Positions 17,178-26,454 are shown, numbered from the stretch's first letter. The stretch is DNA of 64,000 bases from DASTCZ01 sp035308165 (GCA_035308165.1 DATGHC010000030.1:18804-82803); one strand, 5' to 3'. Numbers and translations: made by a program. Notes: generated by a model from the letters alone, not told the origin.

Positions 17178-17650
17178 ATTCGCCCTCCAACGGGAAGAGA
17201 GACGGCGAACGCCGGCGCTCCATCCTGGATCTTGCTCCCTTTGAATTGGATTGCATGAACGCGTTGTGGCCCATGGAAGAAGCCACTGTGCGGCAGGTTC
17301 AAGAAGCGCTCTCTGCCCGCCGTCCGCGAGCCTACACCACGATCATGACCATCCTTGACCGCATGGCACAAAAGGGAGTTGTAGCCCGGAGAAAAGTGGG
17401 ACGAACTTACGTATATCGCGCCAATCTAAGGCCGGCCGACGCCCAGGAAAAAGCCATTGAGCAAGTTGTGGCCGGGTTTTTCGGTGGTTCGCGGGAAGCT
17501 CTGGCGGCCCATTTGGCAGGGAAGGTAGCTCTCGCAAGTCCTAACGCGCCAGCAAGGCCGCAGGCTGTGGTTTCAAGTTTGCCTGCACAACGAATTGAAT
17601 CCGAACCGGAGCGGATCGCTCCGCCCGATTTGGACAAGACTCTCTTGTAA
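17174..17650 (+). CDS. BlaI/MecI/CopY-family transcriptional repressor
   Basis: Small winged-helix repressor. Residues about 15-80 match the BlaI fold: LAPFELDCMNALWPMEEATV, RPRAYTTIMTILDRM and KGVVARRKVGRTYVYRANL. The family normally controls beta-lactamase or metal-transport genes together with a membrane sensor protease BlaR. No blaR-like gene is present here, and the only beta-lactamase-like gene is 12 kb away with no visible shared operator. ATG 17174 overlaps the yhaM-like stop in an ATGA arrangement. The C-terminal half (after residue 95) is less conserved and Ala/Pro-rich, consistent with a dimerisation region. Targets unknown. Confidence 0.88.
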   Translation: MNSPSNGKRDGERRRSILDLAPFELDCMNALWPMEEATVRQVQEALSARRPRAYTTIMTILDRMAQKGVVARRKVGRTYVYRANLRPADAQEKAIEQVVAGFFGGSREALAAHLAGKVALASPNAPARPQAVVSSLPAQRIESEPERIAPPDLDKTLL

Positions 17651-17667
17651 GAAAACGCGAGGATGAT

Positions 17668-18669
17668 TTGGCTTCAGTGATTCCAAATTCGTATCGAGTG
17701 CGCGACACGGTCATCGCACCGGCAACGGTCCTTGCGCCCATGGCCGGCGTCACCGATACGATCTTCCGCCGCGTGATTCGCGGCCAGGGCGGGTGTGGAC
17801 TGATCATGACCGAGTTCACCAGCGCTGAGGGAATCACCCGGCAATCCGCGCGCACGCTTCACTACCTTTATTTCCAAAATGACGAGCATCCCATTTCCGC
17901 GCAGTTGTTCGGGGCTGACGCAATGGTTATGGCCTCCGCAGCGTCCTTGGTGGAAGAATTGGGCTTCGATTTTGTGGACATCAATCTCGGGTGCCCCGCG
18001 AAGAAAGTGGTGAAGTGCGGCGGCTCGGGCCTGTTGCGCGATTTGAGTTATCTCGGCCAGCTTCTCAAAATGGTTCGGGCCGCTGTCCGGATTCCTCTGA
18101 CCATAAAAATTCGCGCCGGATGGGACGATCAAAGTATCGTCGCCGTAGAGGTGGCTCGCACGGCGGAACAGATTGGCATCGAGGCCGTTGCCGTGCATCC
18201 TCGCACACGTTTGCAGGGATATGCGGGACGCGCCGATTGGAGTATTATCCGCGCGGTGCGAGACGCCGTCCACATTCCCGTGATTGGCAACGGAGATATT
18301 CAATCGCCTGAGGACGCGGAGCGGATGGTGAATGAAACCGGCTGCCATGCGGTGATGATTGGCCGCGCCGCGCCCACCAATCCGTGGATCTTCCGCCAGA
18401 TTCAGCAATACGGCGAGACCGGGCAATACACTCATCCAACCGAACTTGACCGCTACAAATTGATGACCAACTACTTTAACGAATTGATGGCCGCCGAGCT
18501 TCCCGATGCCATCGGCAAGATGAAGCAATTTGCTTCTTCCTTCACGCACGGCATTCGCAATGGCAGCGACCTGCGCCGGCGCGTGCATCTGTCTCGAACT
18601 CCGGGCGAAGTGCTCGAGCAGGTGGAAGATTTCTTTGCGCCGATCACAGCCGGAATGGAGGCCTCATGA
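17668..18669 (+). CDS. dusB: tRNA-dihydrouridine synthase
   Basis: FMN enzyme reducing uridines in the tRNA D-loop. It has the TIM-barrel features of the Dus family: VLAPMAGVTDTIFRR at the N-terminus, DINLGCPAKKVVKCGGSGLL with the catalytic Cys in NLGCP, TIKIRAGWDD, AVHPRTRLQGYAG and VIGNGDI, then AVMIGRAAPTNPWIF. It most resembles the DusB type. TTG 17668 is preferred because GAGGA lies five bases before it; GTG 17677 is an alternative. It follows the repressor by 17 bases and overlaps the PilZ gene by four bases. Confidence 0.93.
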   Translation: MASVIPNSYRVRDTVIAPATVLAPMAGVTDTIFRRVIRGQGGCGLIMTEFTSAEGITRQSARTLHYLYFQNDEHPISAQLFGADAMVMASAASLVEELGFDFVDINLGCPAKKVVKCGGSGLLRDLSYLGQLLKMVRAAVRIPLTIKIRAGWDDQSIVAVEVARTAEQIGIEAVAVHPRTRLQGYAGRADWSIIRAVRDAVHIPVIGNGDIQSPEDAERMVNETGCHAVMIGRAAPTNPWIFRQIQQYGETGQYTHPTELDRYKLMTNYFNELMAAELPDAIGKMKQFASSFTHGIRNGSDLRRRVHLSRTPGEVLEQVEDFFAPITAGMEAS

Positions 18670-19040
18670 GCTACATGGGTCAGGCCGCGAAGATGGAGCG
18701 CCGCAGAGAAAGGCGAATCGCCGTTCACCTTCCCATGCAAGTTCGCGGCAAGGATTTCGAGGGCGCTGAATTTGAGGAGAGCACGCGCAGCGAGAATCTC
18801 TGTCGGGGCGGCGCTGCATTTGTTTTGCGGCGCAAGCTCGGCCAGGGCAGCAGCCTGGAGATCCGCATTCCGCTTCCAGCTCCCAGCGGCGTCTCGGAGG
18901 ACGAGTTCTCAACGGTCGGTCGCGTTGTCCACATAGTGGATTCGGTGCAACCTACCGGACAGTTGGTCGGCGTCGAATTCATCGGCCCACGTTTCCGCAG
19001 AATCTTCCAGACCGAAGACCCGGATGAGGCGCAGAACTAG
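18666..19040 (+). CDS. PilZ domain protein (c-di-GMP receptor candidate)
   Basis: A single PilZ domain of 124 residues. The N-terminal RxxxR-type motif is in MERRRERRIAVHLPM, and the second motif, normally [D/N]xSxxG, reads ENLCRGGAAF with Cys in place of Ser. Such stand-alone domains relay cyclic-di-GMP level to partner proteins, often motility or pilus machinery. It begins with an ATGA overlap at the dusB stop, so it is likely co-translated with it. A type IV pilus locus lies 26 kb away, but no direct link is visible. The Ser-to-Cys change leaves binding plausible but unproven. Confidence 0.85.
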   Translation: MSYMGQAAKMERRRERRIAVHLPMQVRGKDFEGAEFEESTRSENLCRGGAAFVLRRKLGQGSSLEIRIPLPAPSGVSEDEFSTVGRVVHIVDSVQPTGQLVGVEFIGPRFRRIFQTEDPDEAQN

Positions 19041-19059
19041 ATCGGTTTTGTAGCGCGGT

Positions 19060-19950
19060 TCAATCTTTATTTGTTTTTCCGGAGAGCGCCGCCTCCAACA
19101 AGAGTTGTTTGTAAGCCTCGCGACGGGCAATTCCCAGCTCACGCGCAGCCTGTTTTAAAGCAGCCTTCCGGTCAATTCCTTGCTCACAACAAATTTGCTC
19201 GATTCGTCCGGCCAACGTCTGTCCCGGGGGCAGCGCTTTGATTCTGTCCGGATCACCAGGACCCACCACCACCGTTATTTCACCCTTCGGCGGAACCTTG
19301 CGCGCCATCTCGGAAAGGTCGAGCAGCGTTCCGCGGCGAAACTCCTCATGAAGCTTGGTGATTTCCCTGGCCACAACCGCGTTTCGCGCCCCCAAAAGTT
19401 CCGCGGCGTCGGCAAGCATTCCTGCAACCCGGTGCGGCGCCTCAAAGAAAATAAGTGTGCTGGTTTCGGGTACAAGTGCGCGGAGGGCTTCTCGCCGCTC
19501 ACCCTGCCGCGGTGGCAGGAAACCCACAAACAGGAACCGTTCCGCCGAAATCCCCGAAGCCGCCAGCGCAGCCACCACGGATGACGCTCCGGGCACGGGT
19601 ATGACGGAAATGCCGCGCGCCACGCTTAAAGCCACCAGCCGGTGGCCTGGATCGGAAATAACGGGCGTGCCCGCGTCGCTTACCAGCGCGACCGTCGCGC
19701 CGTTCTCCATCTCCTCGACCAGCTCCGCCGCCCGGATTTCTTCATTGTGTTCGTGGTAACTCACAGTGCGTTTCTGGATGCCGAAATGATTCAAAAGTTT
19801 CTGCGTGTGCCGGGTGTCCTCGCAGGCAATCACGTCACACTCCTTCAGGACGCGCAACGCCCGCAAAGTGATGTCCTCCAGGTTCCCAATAGGCGTGGCG
19901 ACCAGATACAACTTTCCCAACACGCTTCCGGCATTCGCGCTGTTTTTCAT
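19060..19950 (-). CDS. rsmI: 16S rRNA (cytidine-1402-2'-O)-methyltransferase
   Basis: SAM-dependent enzyme that methylates the ribose of C1402 in the decoding centre of 16S rRNA. The tetrapyrrole-methylase-like fold is clear: KLYLVATPIGNLEDITLRAL, DVIACEDTRHTQKLL, ALVSDAGTPVISDPGHRLV and FFEAPHRVAGML. The C-terminus GIARREAYKQLL is the RsmI-type helical end. ATG 19950 (MKNSANAG) is used; the frame is open to 20016 but the extra residues look non-conserved. It converges on the PilZ gene with a gap of only 19 bases, and is divergent from the FmdB-type gene. Confidence 0.95.
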   Translation of the reverse strand: MKNSANAGSVLGKLYLVATPIGNLEDITLRALRVLKECDVIACEDTRHTQKLLNHFGIQKRTVSYHEHNEEIRAAELVEEMENGATVALVSDAGTPVISDPGHRLVALSVARGISVIPVPGASSVVAALAASGISAERFLFVGFLPPRQGERREALRALVPETSTLIFFEAPHRVAGMLADAAELLGARNAVVAREITKLHEEFRRGTLLDLSEMARKVPPKGEITVVVGPGDPDRIKALPPGQTLAGRIEQICCEQGIDRKAALKQAARELGIARREAYKQLLLEAALSGKTNKD

Positions 19951-20055
19951 GATGGCGTGGCCGAGTCTAGCATGGGCCCACTGGCCTCCGGTATACAGGG
20001 ACAGCCCGGCACCCATGCTAGAATCATCCAGTGAATCAAGCAGAGGGAGTTGCGA

Positions 20056-20373
20056 GTGCCTCTTTACGAATACCTATGTGACGACTGTCACCACAAGTTC
20101 GAAAGAATTGACAAATTCACCGCTCGACAAACACGCAAGTGTCCGAAGTGTGGCGGCAAGGCCAAGCGTCAATTGGCCGCCCCGGCCATCCAATTCAAAG
20201 GCGCGGGATGGTATGTGACGGACTACGGCGGGAAGAGCGGCGGTGAGTCCAAGTCCGAATCGTCCGACAAGGCGGAGAAGGCGGAGAAGACCAGCTCAGC
20301 GGATCAGGCCGGGAAGGCGGAAAAAAAGGAAACAAAGACCGAGAAGGGCGGCGCGAAAGCCAAGGAAAAATAG
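20056..20373 (+). CDS. FmdB-family zinc ribbon protein
   Basis: Small putative regulatory protein of 105 residues. The first 40 residues form the FmdB zinc ribbon: MPLYEYLCDDCHHKFER, then KCPKCGGKAKRQL, giving two CxxC pairs. The remaining half is a low-complexity tail of Lys, Glu, Ser and Ala (about residues 65-105), which looks disordered. GTG 20056 is chosen because it yields the canonical MPLYEY start and lies 7 bases after GAGGGA; TTG 20050 is two codons upstream. It is divergent from rsmI and converges on galU. The biochemical role of this family is not established. Confidence 0.88.
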   Translation: MPLYEYLCDDCHHKFERIDKFTARQTRKCPKCGGKAKRQLAAPAIQFKGAGWYVTDYGGKSGGESKSESSDKAEKAEKTSSADQAGKAEKKETKTEKGGAKAKEK

Positions 20374-20409
20374 CCCCTTTGAATTCAGCGGCGAACCTGC
20401 AGGAATAGC

Positions 20410-21303
20410 TTAAAGCTTCAGAGATTTCAAATATTTGCGGAAGGCTTCCCCCAAATCCTGATTTGCCAGCGCCATCTCCACCGTGGCCTTCAGAAAGCCA
20501 AGTTTGTCGCCCGCGTCGTACGTTTTTCCATCACAAGTCAGCGCCCAAAGTCCGTGCTCCTTGGCCAGCAATCGCAACGCATCCGTGAGCTGGATCTCTC
20601 CTCCGCGCCCGGGCTTCGTTCTCTGTATGCAGGAAAAGATATGCGGAGGGAGAACGTACCGCCCGGTTACCGCCAGATTGGAAGGAGCTTCGGCCGGTTT
20701 CGGTTTCTCCACCAGATCATTTATTCGCAGAAGTTTCTCTCCCCACGGCGCTTTGTTTTCAGGTTTGGCGTCCGCGATACCGTAAAGGTGAGTCTGGTCA
20801 GCCGGCACTTGCTCCACCGCGATTGCGCCCATGCCGGTCGCTTCGTAAACTTCAATTAATTGTCGGGTCGCCCTGCGGGGGTCCGGCGCAATCACATCGC
20901 CGAGCAGTACAGCGAAGGGTTCGTCGCCGACCAAATCCTCCGTGACCAGAACCGCGTGACCCAGTCCAAGCGGTTCCTTCTGTCGGGTATAACTCACCTT
21001 GGCAAGGTTGCTGATCTTTCGCACCATTTCCGCCAATTCCGGACGCCCGCGTTTGTCGAGGAACTCTTCCAGAGATGGCGACGAATCGAAATGGTCTTCG
21101 ATTGCATTCTTGCCCTTGCCGGTGACGATGATAATGTGCTCAATCCCTGAATCCACGCATTCTTCCACGGCATATTGAATCAGCGGCTTATCCACAACCG
21201 GCAGCATTTCCTTGGGCTGGGACTTCGTTGCGGGCAGGAACCTCGTCCCCAATCCTGCGGCGGGGAGTACGGCTTTTCTCACTTTAGGATGAGCCTTGGT
21301 CAA
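20410..21303 (-). CDS. galU: UTP--glucose-1-phosphate uridylyltransferase
   Basis: Makes UDP-glucose for envelope polysaccharides. The nucleotidyltransferase signature VRKAVLPAAGLGTRFLPA is at the N-terminus with the catalytic KEMLPVVDKP, then EECVDSGIEHIIIVTGKGK, FAVLLGDVI and LRINDLVEKPKP. The start is TTG 21303 because GGAGGGA precedes it by six bases and the product then begins at the conserved core; the frame stays open to 21378 but without a good start. Length from this TTG is 297 residues, normal for bacterial GalU. It is divergent from tsaD, so a bidirectional promoter region probably lies in 21304-21518. Confidence 0.96.
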   Translation of the reverse strand: MTKAHPKVRKAVLPAAGLGTRFLPATKSQPKEMLPVVDKPLIQYAVEECVDSGIEHIIIVTGKGKNAIEDHFDSSPSLEEFLDKRGRPELAEMVRKISNLAKVSYTRQKEPLGLGHAVLVTEDLVGDEPFAVLLGDVIAPDPRRATRQLIEVYEATGMGAIAVEQVPADQTHLYGIADAKPENKAPWGEKLLRINDLVEKPKPAEAPSNLAVTGRYVLPPHIFSCIQRTKPGRGGEIQLTDALRLLAKEHGLWALTCDGKTYDAGDKLGFLKATVEMALANQDLGEAFRKYLKSLKL

Positions 21304-21518
21304 GCAATCCCTCCAATAACTTTTGATCAGGGCTGAGCAAAACTGACATAACTTACGTGGAGCCGCGCAGAGTGTCAACGGCTGTGCATCGGCTGGTGCC
21401 TAGCCGGGCAAGCTTCCGCCAATCAGTCCGTAGCAGAATGAGTTTTTACCTGGTGTGCTACCATGAAAATCTCTTACGGCAATTTGGTCAGTCAGGGAGC
21501 ATTTCAAGGAAAAGGTAC

Positions 21519-22667
21519 GTGAGCTTTCGCATCCTCGGAATCGAGTCTTCGTGCGATGAAACCGCCGCCGCCGTGGTGGCCGACGGTCTCGATATTCTTT
21601 CGAGCGTAGTCGCCTCGCAGACCGATATCCACCGAAAGTACGGCGGCGTGGTCCCCGAGCTTGCCTCGCGCGAGCATCTCCGCCACATAGTTCCCGTGGT
21701 GCGTGAAGCGCTCGAACGCGCTGGACTCAGCTTCTCCGATCTGGACGCCATCAGTGTCACGCAGGGGCCGGGGCTCGCGGGCGCTTTGCTTGTGGGTGTT
21801 ACCTACGCGAAGGCGCTGGCGCTGGCCCTGCAAAAACCGCTCATTGCCGTCAATCACTTGGAAGGACACGTCCACGCAGTTCTGCTGGAGGCGCATCGAG
21901 CGGGGAAGCAGCCAAAACTGCCCGCGGTTTGCCTGATTGTCTCCGGTGGCCACACCTTACTTTACGAAGTGACCGGGCGCGACACGAATGGCTCCACCGC
22001 GCAAGGATTTGAATATCGCCGTCTGGGTGGCACGCGGGATGACGCCGCCGGCGAAGCCTACGACAAAGTGGCCAAACTTTTGGGACTCGGTTATCCCGGC
22101 GGGCCAATCATCGACCAGCTTGCGGATTCTTCCTCCAAGACAGAGTCGCCATCGTCTGGCGAAAACGGATTGAAGTTTGGCCCCACCAAAATAAAGGGCA
22201 GCCCTTTGGATTTCAGTTTCAGCGGCGTCAAGACCGCCGTTCTTTATCACCTGCGCGAGCACCAGGAACTGGCGCCCGAAATCGAAGCACGGCGCGAGGC
22301 TCTGGCCCGCGGAGAGCGATCCGTCGCCCAGCTCAAACCACTATGCAGTCGCCAGACGCTCGAACTCGTGACCAATTTTCAGAAGAAAGTGGTCCACGAA
22401 TTGGTGAGCCGCTCCTTCGCCGCGGCCAGCCAGTGCAACGTGCAAACAATCTTGGTTTCGGGCGGCGTAGCTGCAAACCGGGAACTCCGCCGGACTTTTG
22501 ATGCTCAGGCACGCAGCCACGGAATTGAGATTTATTTTCCCAGCCGGGAGCTTTCCACCGACAACGCCGCCATGATCGCTGCGGCAGCTTTTGCGCGTTA
22601 CTCCTCCGGTGATCGAGCCGATTCCATGCTGAACGCCGACCCCAATCTCCGACTCGGAGTGCGGTAG
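21519..22667 (+). CDS. tsaD: tRNA N6-threonylcarbamoyladenosine (t6A) transferase subunit
   Basis: Transfers the threonylcarbamoyl group to A37 of ANN-decoding tRNAs together with TsaB and TsaE. Residues FRILGIESSCDETAAAVV open the ASKHA fold, NHLEGHVHA at about residue 111 gives the metal-binding histidines, and STDNAAMIA at about 346 the metal-binding Asp. At 382 residues it is slightly longer than the usual 340-360 because of an insertion rich in charged residues around 245-275. GTG 21519 is preferred: AAGGAAAAGG precedes it and the product starts next to the conserved core, whereas the frame open from 21357 adds 54 unconserved residues. tsaB lies 4.5 kb downstream. Confidence 0.94.
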   Translation: MSFRILGIESSCDETAAAVVADGLDILSSVVASQTDIHRKYGGVVPELASREHLRHIVPVVREALERAGLSFSDLDAISVTQGPGLAGALLVGVTYAKALALALQKPLIAVNHLEGHVHAVLLEAHRAGKQPKLPAVCLIVSGGHTLLYEVTGRDTNGSTAQGFEYRRLGGTRDDAAGEAYDKVAKLLGLGYPGGPIIDQLADSSSKTESPSSGENGLKFGPTKIKGSPLDFSFSGVKTAVLYHLREHQELAPEIEARREALARGERSVAQLKPLCSRQTLELVTNFQKKVVHELVSRSFAAASQCNVQTILVSGGVAANRELRRTFDAQARSHGIEIYFPSRELSTDNAAMIAAAAFARYSSGDRADSMLNADPNLRLGVR

Positions 22668-22804
22668 GTTTTCTAGTGTCGCTGATTGCTGTGCACCGGT
22701 TTTGACCCCGTTTTACCGACTCCTGATCTTCTCTTGAATTCTGCGTTTGCCCCAACGCCATTTCGATCTTTGTTGTAAAATCCCGCGGCCATGAGAATCG
22801 CCCT

Positions 22805-24817
22805 ATGAGAATCGCAATGGATACTGGCGGCACGTTCACCGATTGCGTGTTTGTACGCGACGGCCGTCTCGAAATCCTCAAGGTGCCCTCCACTCCTGAC
22901 AATCCCGCGCGCGCCATCGTTCAAGCTCTTGAAAAGGTAATCGGCGCCCCGGAGCCTGAGCTGGAATTAACCTGTGGCACAACCGTGGGCACCAACGCCC
23001 TTCTGGAACGCCGCGGCGGCCGCGTTGCTCTGGTCACGACCGCCGGTTTTGAGGACGTTTTGGAAATCGGCCGCCAGGCCCGTCCAAAGCTTTACGATTT
23101 CTTTGTGGACCGGCCCGCCCCCTTGGTTCCTTCGGATCGTCGCTTCGGTTTGCGTGAGCGCATCGCTGCCGATGGCGGCCTTGTCCGCCGCCCTTCTCAG
23201 AGCGACATCGCGGCCATCGTCCTCCAGGTGGTGCGCAGCCGCGCCGAATCCGCGGCCGTTTGCTTTCTTTTCTCGTTCACCAATCCCGCGCATGAGCGCG
23301 CGATGGCCAAAGCGCTGCGCGCCTCGGGAATCCCCGTTTCGGTCTCGCATGAAATCCTTCCTGAGTTTCGAGAATTTGAGCGCACCTCAACGACCGTGGC
23401 AAATGCTTACCTGGTCCCGGTAATGGGTCGCTATCTCGCCGATTTGGCGGGACAGGTGGCCCGCTTCGCCAGTTCCCGCGCCCGCCCGGCTGTGCGCATC
23501 ATGCAGTCCAGCGGCGGAATCGTCTCGGCCGAAGTCGCCTCGAGCGAGCCGGTACGAACAATTCTCTCCGGGCCTGCCGGCGGCGTTCTCGGCGCGCAAT
23601 ACGTCGCCGAGCTTTCCGGCTTCCATCGCATCATCTCCTTCGATATGGGAGGCACCTCCACCGACGTGGCCTTGATGGACGGCAGCGCGGGCACCACCAA
23701 CGAAGCGCGCGTGGCAGATTTGCCTGTCGCTGTTCCCATGCTTGATATCCACACCGTGGGCGCTGGCGGTGGGTCGCTGGCGCGCTTTGATCGCGCGGGC
23801 GCGTTGCGCGTCGGCCCGGAAAGCGCCGGCGCCAATCCCGGCCCCATCTGTTACGGGCGCGGCGAACGCCCCACAGTCACCGACGCACATTTAATCCTGG
23901 GACGAATTCCCGAACGCGGATTTCTCTCCGGCGATTTTCCTCTCGATTTGTCGCGCACTCGAAAATGGATGGAGCGTTCCCGCGGCCCCATGCGCAGCAT
24001 CGAGCAGTTCGCGCAAGGAATTGTGGACGTCGCCAATGCGGTTATGGAGAAAGCTATCCGCGTTATTTCCGTCGAACGCGGCCACGACCCCCGCGATTAC
24101 ACTTTGGTCGCCTTCGGCGGCGCCGGCGGACTTCACGCCTGCGATCTAGCCGCGGCTTTGCGCATCCCTCGCGTCCTCATCCCGCGGTTGCCCGGGGGCC
24201 TTTCCGCACTGGGGATTCTTCGCGCCGATGTTGTCCATGATTATTCGCGCACCGTTCGCTTAAATGTGCTCTCTGTGACTGCCACTCGTCGAACACTGGC
24301 ACTTGAATTCGCGCACTTGGAATCCCGCGGCCGCGCCGTCTTGCGTGATGAAGGTTTTCAGGGCAACAAAATCCGCATCGAGCGCCTCCTGGACATGCGA
24401 TACATCGGTCAGGCCTATGAATTGACCGTACCCGAAGCGGGGGATTTCCTGTCCGCATTCCACCGCGCGCACGACCAACGTTATGGATATTCCGACACCG
24501 CGCGCTCCGCCGAAGTCGTCAATGTTCGCACGCGGGTCATCGGACTGACGTCGAAGCCGCAGCTCGACCGCATGCTCGCCTCTGGCCGCAACTCCGCCGG
24601 AGCACTCGTTGAAAGTCGATCCGCTATTTTCGGCGGCCGCGCTGTTCCCACGCGAGTTCTTGACCGCGCCCAGCTCTCGCCGGGCAGTCCGTTCAGCGGG
24701 CCCGCAATCATTTCCGAGTACAGCGCGACAACTGTTGTGGCCCCCGGCTGGCGAGGAAAACTCGATTCCTGGGGGAACTTGATCCTTTCGCAAACAGCTG
24801 CAAAGGCCAAAAGATGA
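22805..24817 (+). CDS. Hydantoinase/oxoprolinase A-type subunit
   Basis: Large ATP-using subunit of the hydantoinase/5-oxoprolinase family, which opens cyclic amides such as hydantoins or 5-oxoproline. The N-terminus MRIAMDTGGTFTDCVFV is the family phosphate-binding motif, followed by LTCGTTVGTNALLERRG, the second motif RIISFDMGGTSTDVALMDG near residue 280, VGAGGGSLARFD and LVAFGGAGGLHACDLA. 670 residues is a normal subunit length. The B subunit follows after 22 bases, so the pair should form one enzyme. The start ATG 22805 overlaps the stop of a five-codon leader that repeats the gene's own first bases. The true substrate is not decidable from sequence. Confidence 0.92.
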   Translation: MRIAMDTGGTFTDCVFVRDGRLEILKVPSTPDNPARAIVQALEKVIGAPEPELELTCGTTVGTNALLERRGGRVALVTTAGFEDVLEIGRQARPKLYDFFVDRPAPLVPSDRRFGLRERIAADGGLVRRPSQSDIAAIVLQVVRSRAESAAVCFLFSFTNPAHERAMAKALRASGIPVSVSHEILPEFREFERTSTTVANAYLVPVMGRYLADLAGQVARFASSRARPAVRIMQSSGGIVSAEVASSEPVRTILSGPAGGVLGAQYVAELSGFHRIISFDMGGTSTDVALMDGSAGTTNEARVADLPVAVPMLDIHTVGAGGGSLARFDRAGALRVGPESAGANPGPICYGRGERPTVTDAHLILGRIPERGFLSGDFPLDLSRTRKWMERSRGPMRSIEQFAQGIVDVANAVMEKAIRVISVERGHDPRDYTLVAFGGAGGLHACDLAAALRIPRVLIPRLPGGLSALGILRADVVHDYSRTVRLNVLSVTATRRTLALEFAHLESRGRAVLRDEGFQGNKIRIERLLDMRYIGQAYELTVPEAGDFLSAFHRAHDQRYGYSDTARSAEVVNVRTRVIGLTSKPQLDRMLASGRNSAGALVESRSAIFGGRAVPTRVLDRAQLSPGSPFSGPAIISEYSATTVVAPGWRGKLDSWGNLILSQTAAKAKR

Positions 24818-24839
24818 TTGCGTGCATGTCGGTGCGAAT

Positions 24840-26420
24840 ATGAAATTCGATCCCACACGCCTGGAGATCTTCAAGAACCTCTACCACTCCGTTGCGGAGG
24901 AGATGGGCGCCAGCCTGCGCCGATCCGCTTTCTCTCCCAACATTAAGGAGCGCCGAGACTATTCCTGCGCCGTGTTTGACGGTAAGGGGAATGTGCTGGC
25001 CATGGGTGACCACATGCCTGTTCACCTGGGATCCATGCCCATGTCGGTCGCCGCGGCAATGGCTGAACTCGATCTGGGCAAGGGCGATCTCGCGCTACTC
25101 AATGATCCCTACGCGGGTGGCACTCATTTGCCGGATATTACGATGGTCATGCCCATCTATGTGCGTGGCGTGCGCGGCCCGGTCTTCTACGTCGCCAACC
25201 GAGCCCATCACGCTGACGTGGGCGGCTCGCAGGCCGGATCCATGGGCCTGGCGCGCGAAATTTTCCAGGAAGGCATTCGCATCGCGCCGGTCAAGCTCAT
25301 GCAGGGCGGCAAAATTCAGCGCGACATCTTGAAACTCCTGCTCATCAACGTGCGCACGCCGGAAGAGCGCGAAGGGGATTTGACTGCACAAATCGCCTCC
25401 TGCCGAATTGGCGAGCGTCGGCTGATCGAGATCTTCACCAAGTATGGCCAAAGGGAAATTGACGAATACGCGCGTCACCTGCTCGATTATTCCGCAACCA
25501 TGATGCGCGCGGCGTTACGCACTATTCCGCGCGGCACTTATCGCGCCGAAGATTTTCTGGACGGGGACGGAATTGTGGACCGCCCCATCCGGATTGCCGC
25601 CTCCATCAAAATCTCCGGTGAAAGTGCGCAAATCGATTTTACCGGCAGCGACCCGCAGTGCGCGGGCAGTGTAAACGCAGTCGCCGCCATCGCCTATTCC
25701 GCGGTATTCTACGTTTTTCGTTGCCTCCTCAATGAGGAAGTTCCCGCGACAATCGGTTTGATGCGCCCCATCCGCGTGATCTTTCCTGAAGGATCAATCG
25801 TCAATGCTCTTCCACCGGCTGCCGTTGCCGGCGGAAACGTGGAAACCTCTCAACGCATCACCGATACTCTTTTGCGTGCCATGGCCCAAGCCCTACCCGA
25901 CAAGATCCCCGCCGCCAGCCAGGGCACCATGAACAATTTCACCTTCGGAGGTGCTGACCCCCGCCGCGGAGGCGCGCCCTTCGCCTACTACGAGACTATC
26001 GCCGGAGGCATGGGCGCTCGCCCTGATCGCGACGGGATCAGCGGCATCCACACGCACATGACCAACTCCTGGAATTCTCCCATCGAGGTTTTGGAACACT
26101 CTTACCCCGTACGGGTGTTGCGCTATGGATTCCGCGCCGGGTCAGGCGGCACGGGGCTTTATCGCGGCGGCGATGGCCTGATCCGTGAAGTTGAGTTGCT
26201 CACCGATATGCAGGTCGGCCTGCTCTGCGACCGCCGCAAGCGAGGCCCCTATGGCCTTGCTGGCGGCAAGCCGGGCAAACCTGGGCGCAACGAACTGCGT
26301 GTAGCAGGGAAGCGCCGTGAGTTGGCCGCAAAATGCGCCTTTTACGCCCCTGCCGGTTCTATCGTCCGCATTGAAAGTCCCGGCGGCGGCGGGTGGGGCA
26401 AGTCAAAAAAGCGTCGATAA
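24840..26420 (+). CDS. Hydantoinase B/oxoprolinase-type subunit
   Basis: Partner subunit for the preceding gene. Family landmarks are MKFDPTRLEIFKNLYHSVAEEMG, SFSPNIKERRDYSCAVFD, MGDHMPVHLGSMPMSV, LLNDPYAGGTHLPDI and VANRAHHADVGG, with the C-terminal glycine-rich stretch ESPGGGGWG. It is 526 residues from ATG 24840; an in-frame GTG at 24822 would add six residues. It lies 22 bases after subunit A and ends before a terminator shared with carD. Together they suggest catabolism of a cyclic amide or repair of 5-oxoproline; no transporter or carbamoylase gene is adjacent to narrow this. Confidence 0.92.
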   Translation: MKFDPTRLEIFKNLYHSVAEEMGASLRRSAFSPNIKERRDYSCAVFDGKGNVLAMGDHMPVHLGSMPMSVAAAMAELDLGKGDLALLNDPYAGGTHLPDITMVMPIYVRGVRGPVFYVANRAHHADVGGSQAGSMGLAREIFQEGIRIAPVKLMQGGKIQRDILKLLLINVRTPEEREGDLTAQIASCRIGERRLIEIFTKYGQREIDEYARHLLDYSATMMRAALRTIPRGTYRAEDFLDGDGIVDRPIRIAASIKISGESAQIDFTGSDPQCAGSVNAVAAIAYSAVFYVFRCLLNEEVPATIGLMRPIRVIFPEGSIVNALPPAAVAGGNVETSQRITDTLLRAMAQALPDKIPAASQGTMNNFTFGGADPRRGGAPFAYYETIAGGMGARPDRDGISGIHTHMTNSWNSPIEVLEHSYPVRVLRYGFRAGSGGTGLYRGGDGLIREVELLTDMQVGLLCDRRKRGPYGLAGGKPGKPGRNELRVAGKRRELAAKCAFYAPAGSIVRIESPGGGGWGKSKKRR

Positions 26421-26454
26421 TACAGCGCCAGCACAGTGAGCCCGTAAAACAAAA

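Noticed and set aside
21357..21518. 54-residue N-terminal extension of TsaD
   Set aside because: Unconserved basic residues and overlap with the galU promoter region; GTG 21519 with a purine-rich ribosome site gives the family N-terminus.
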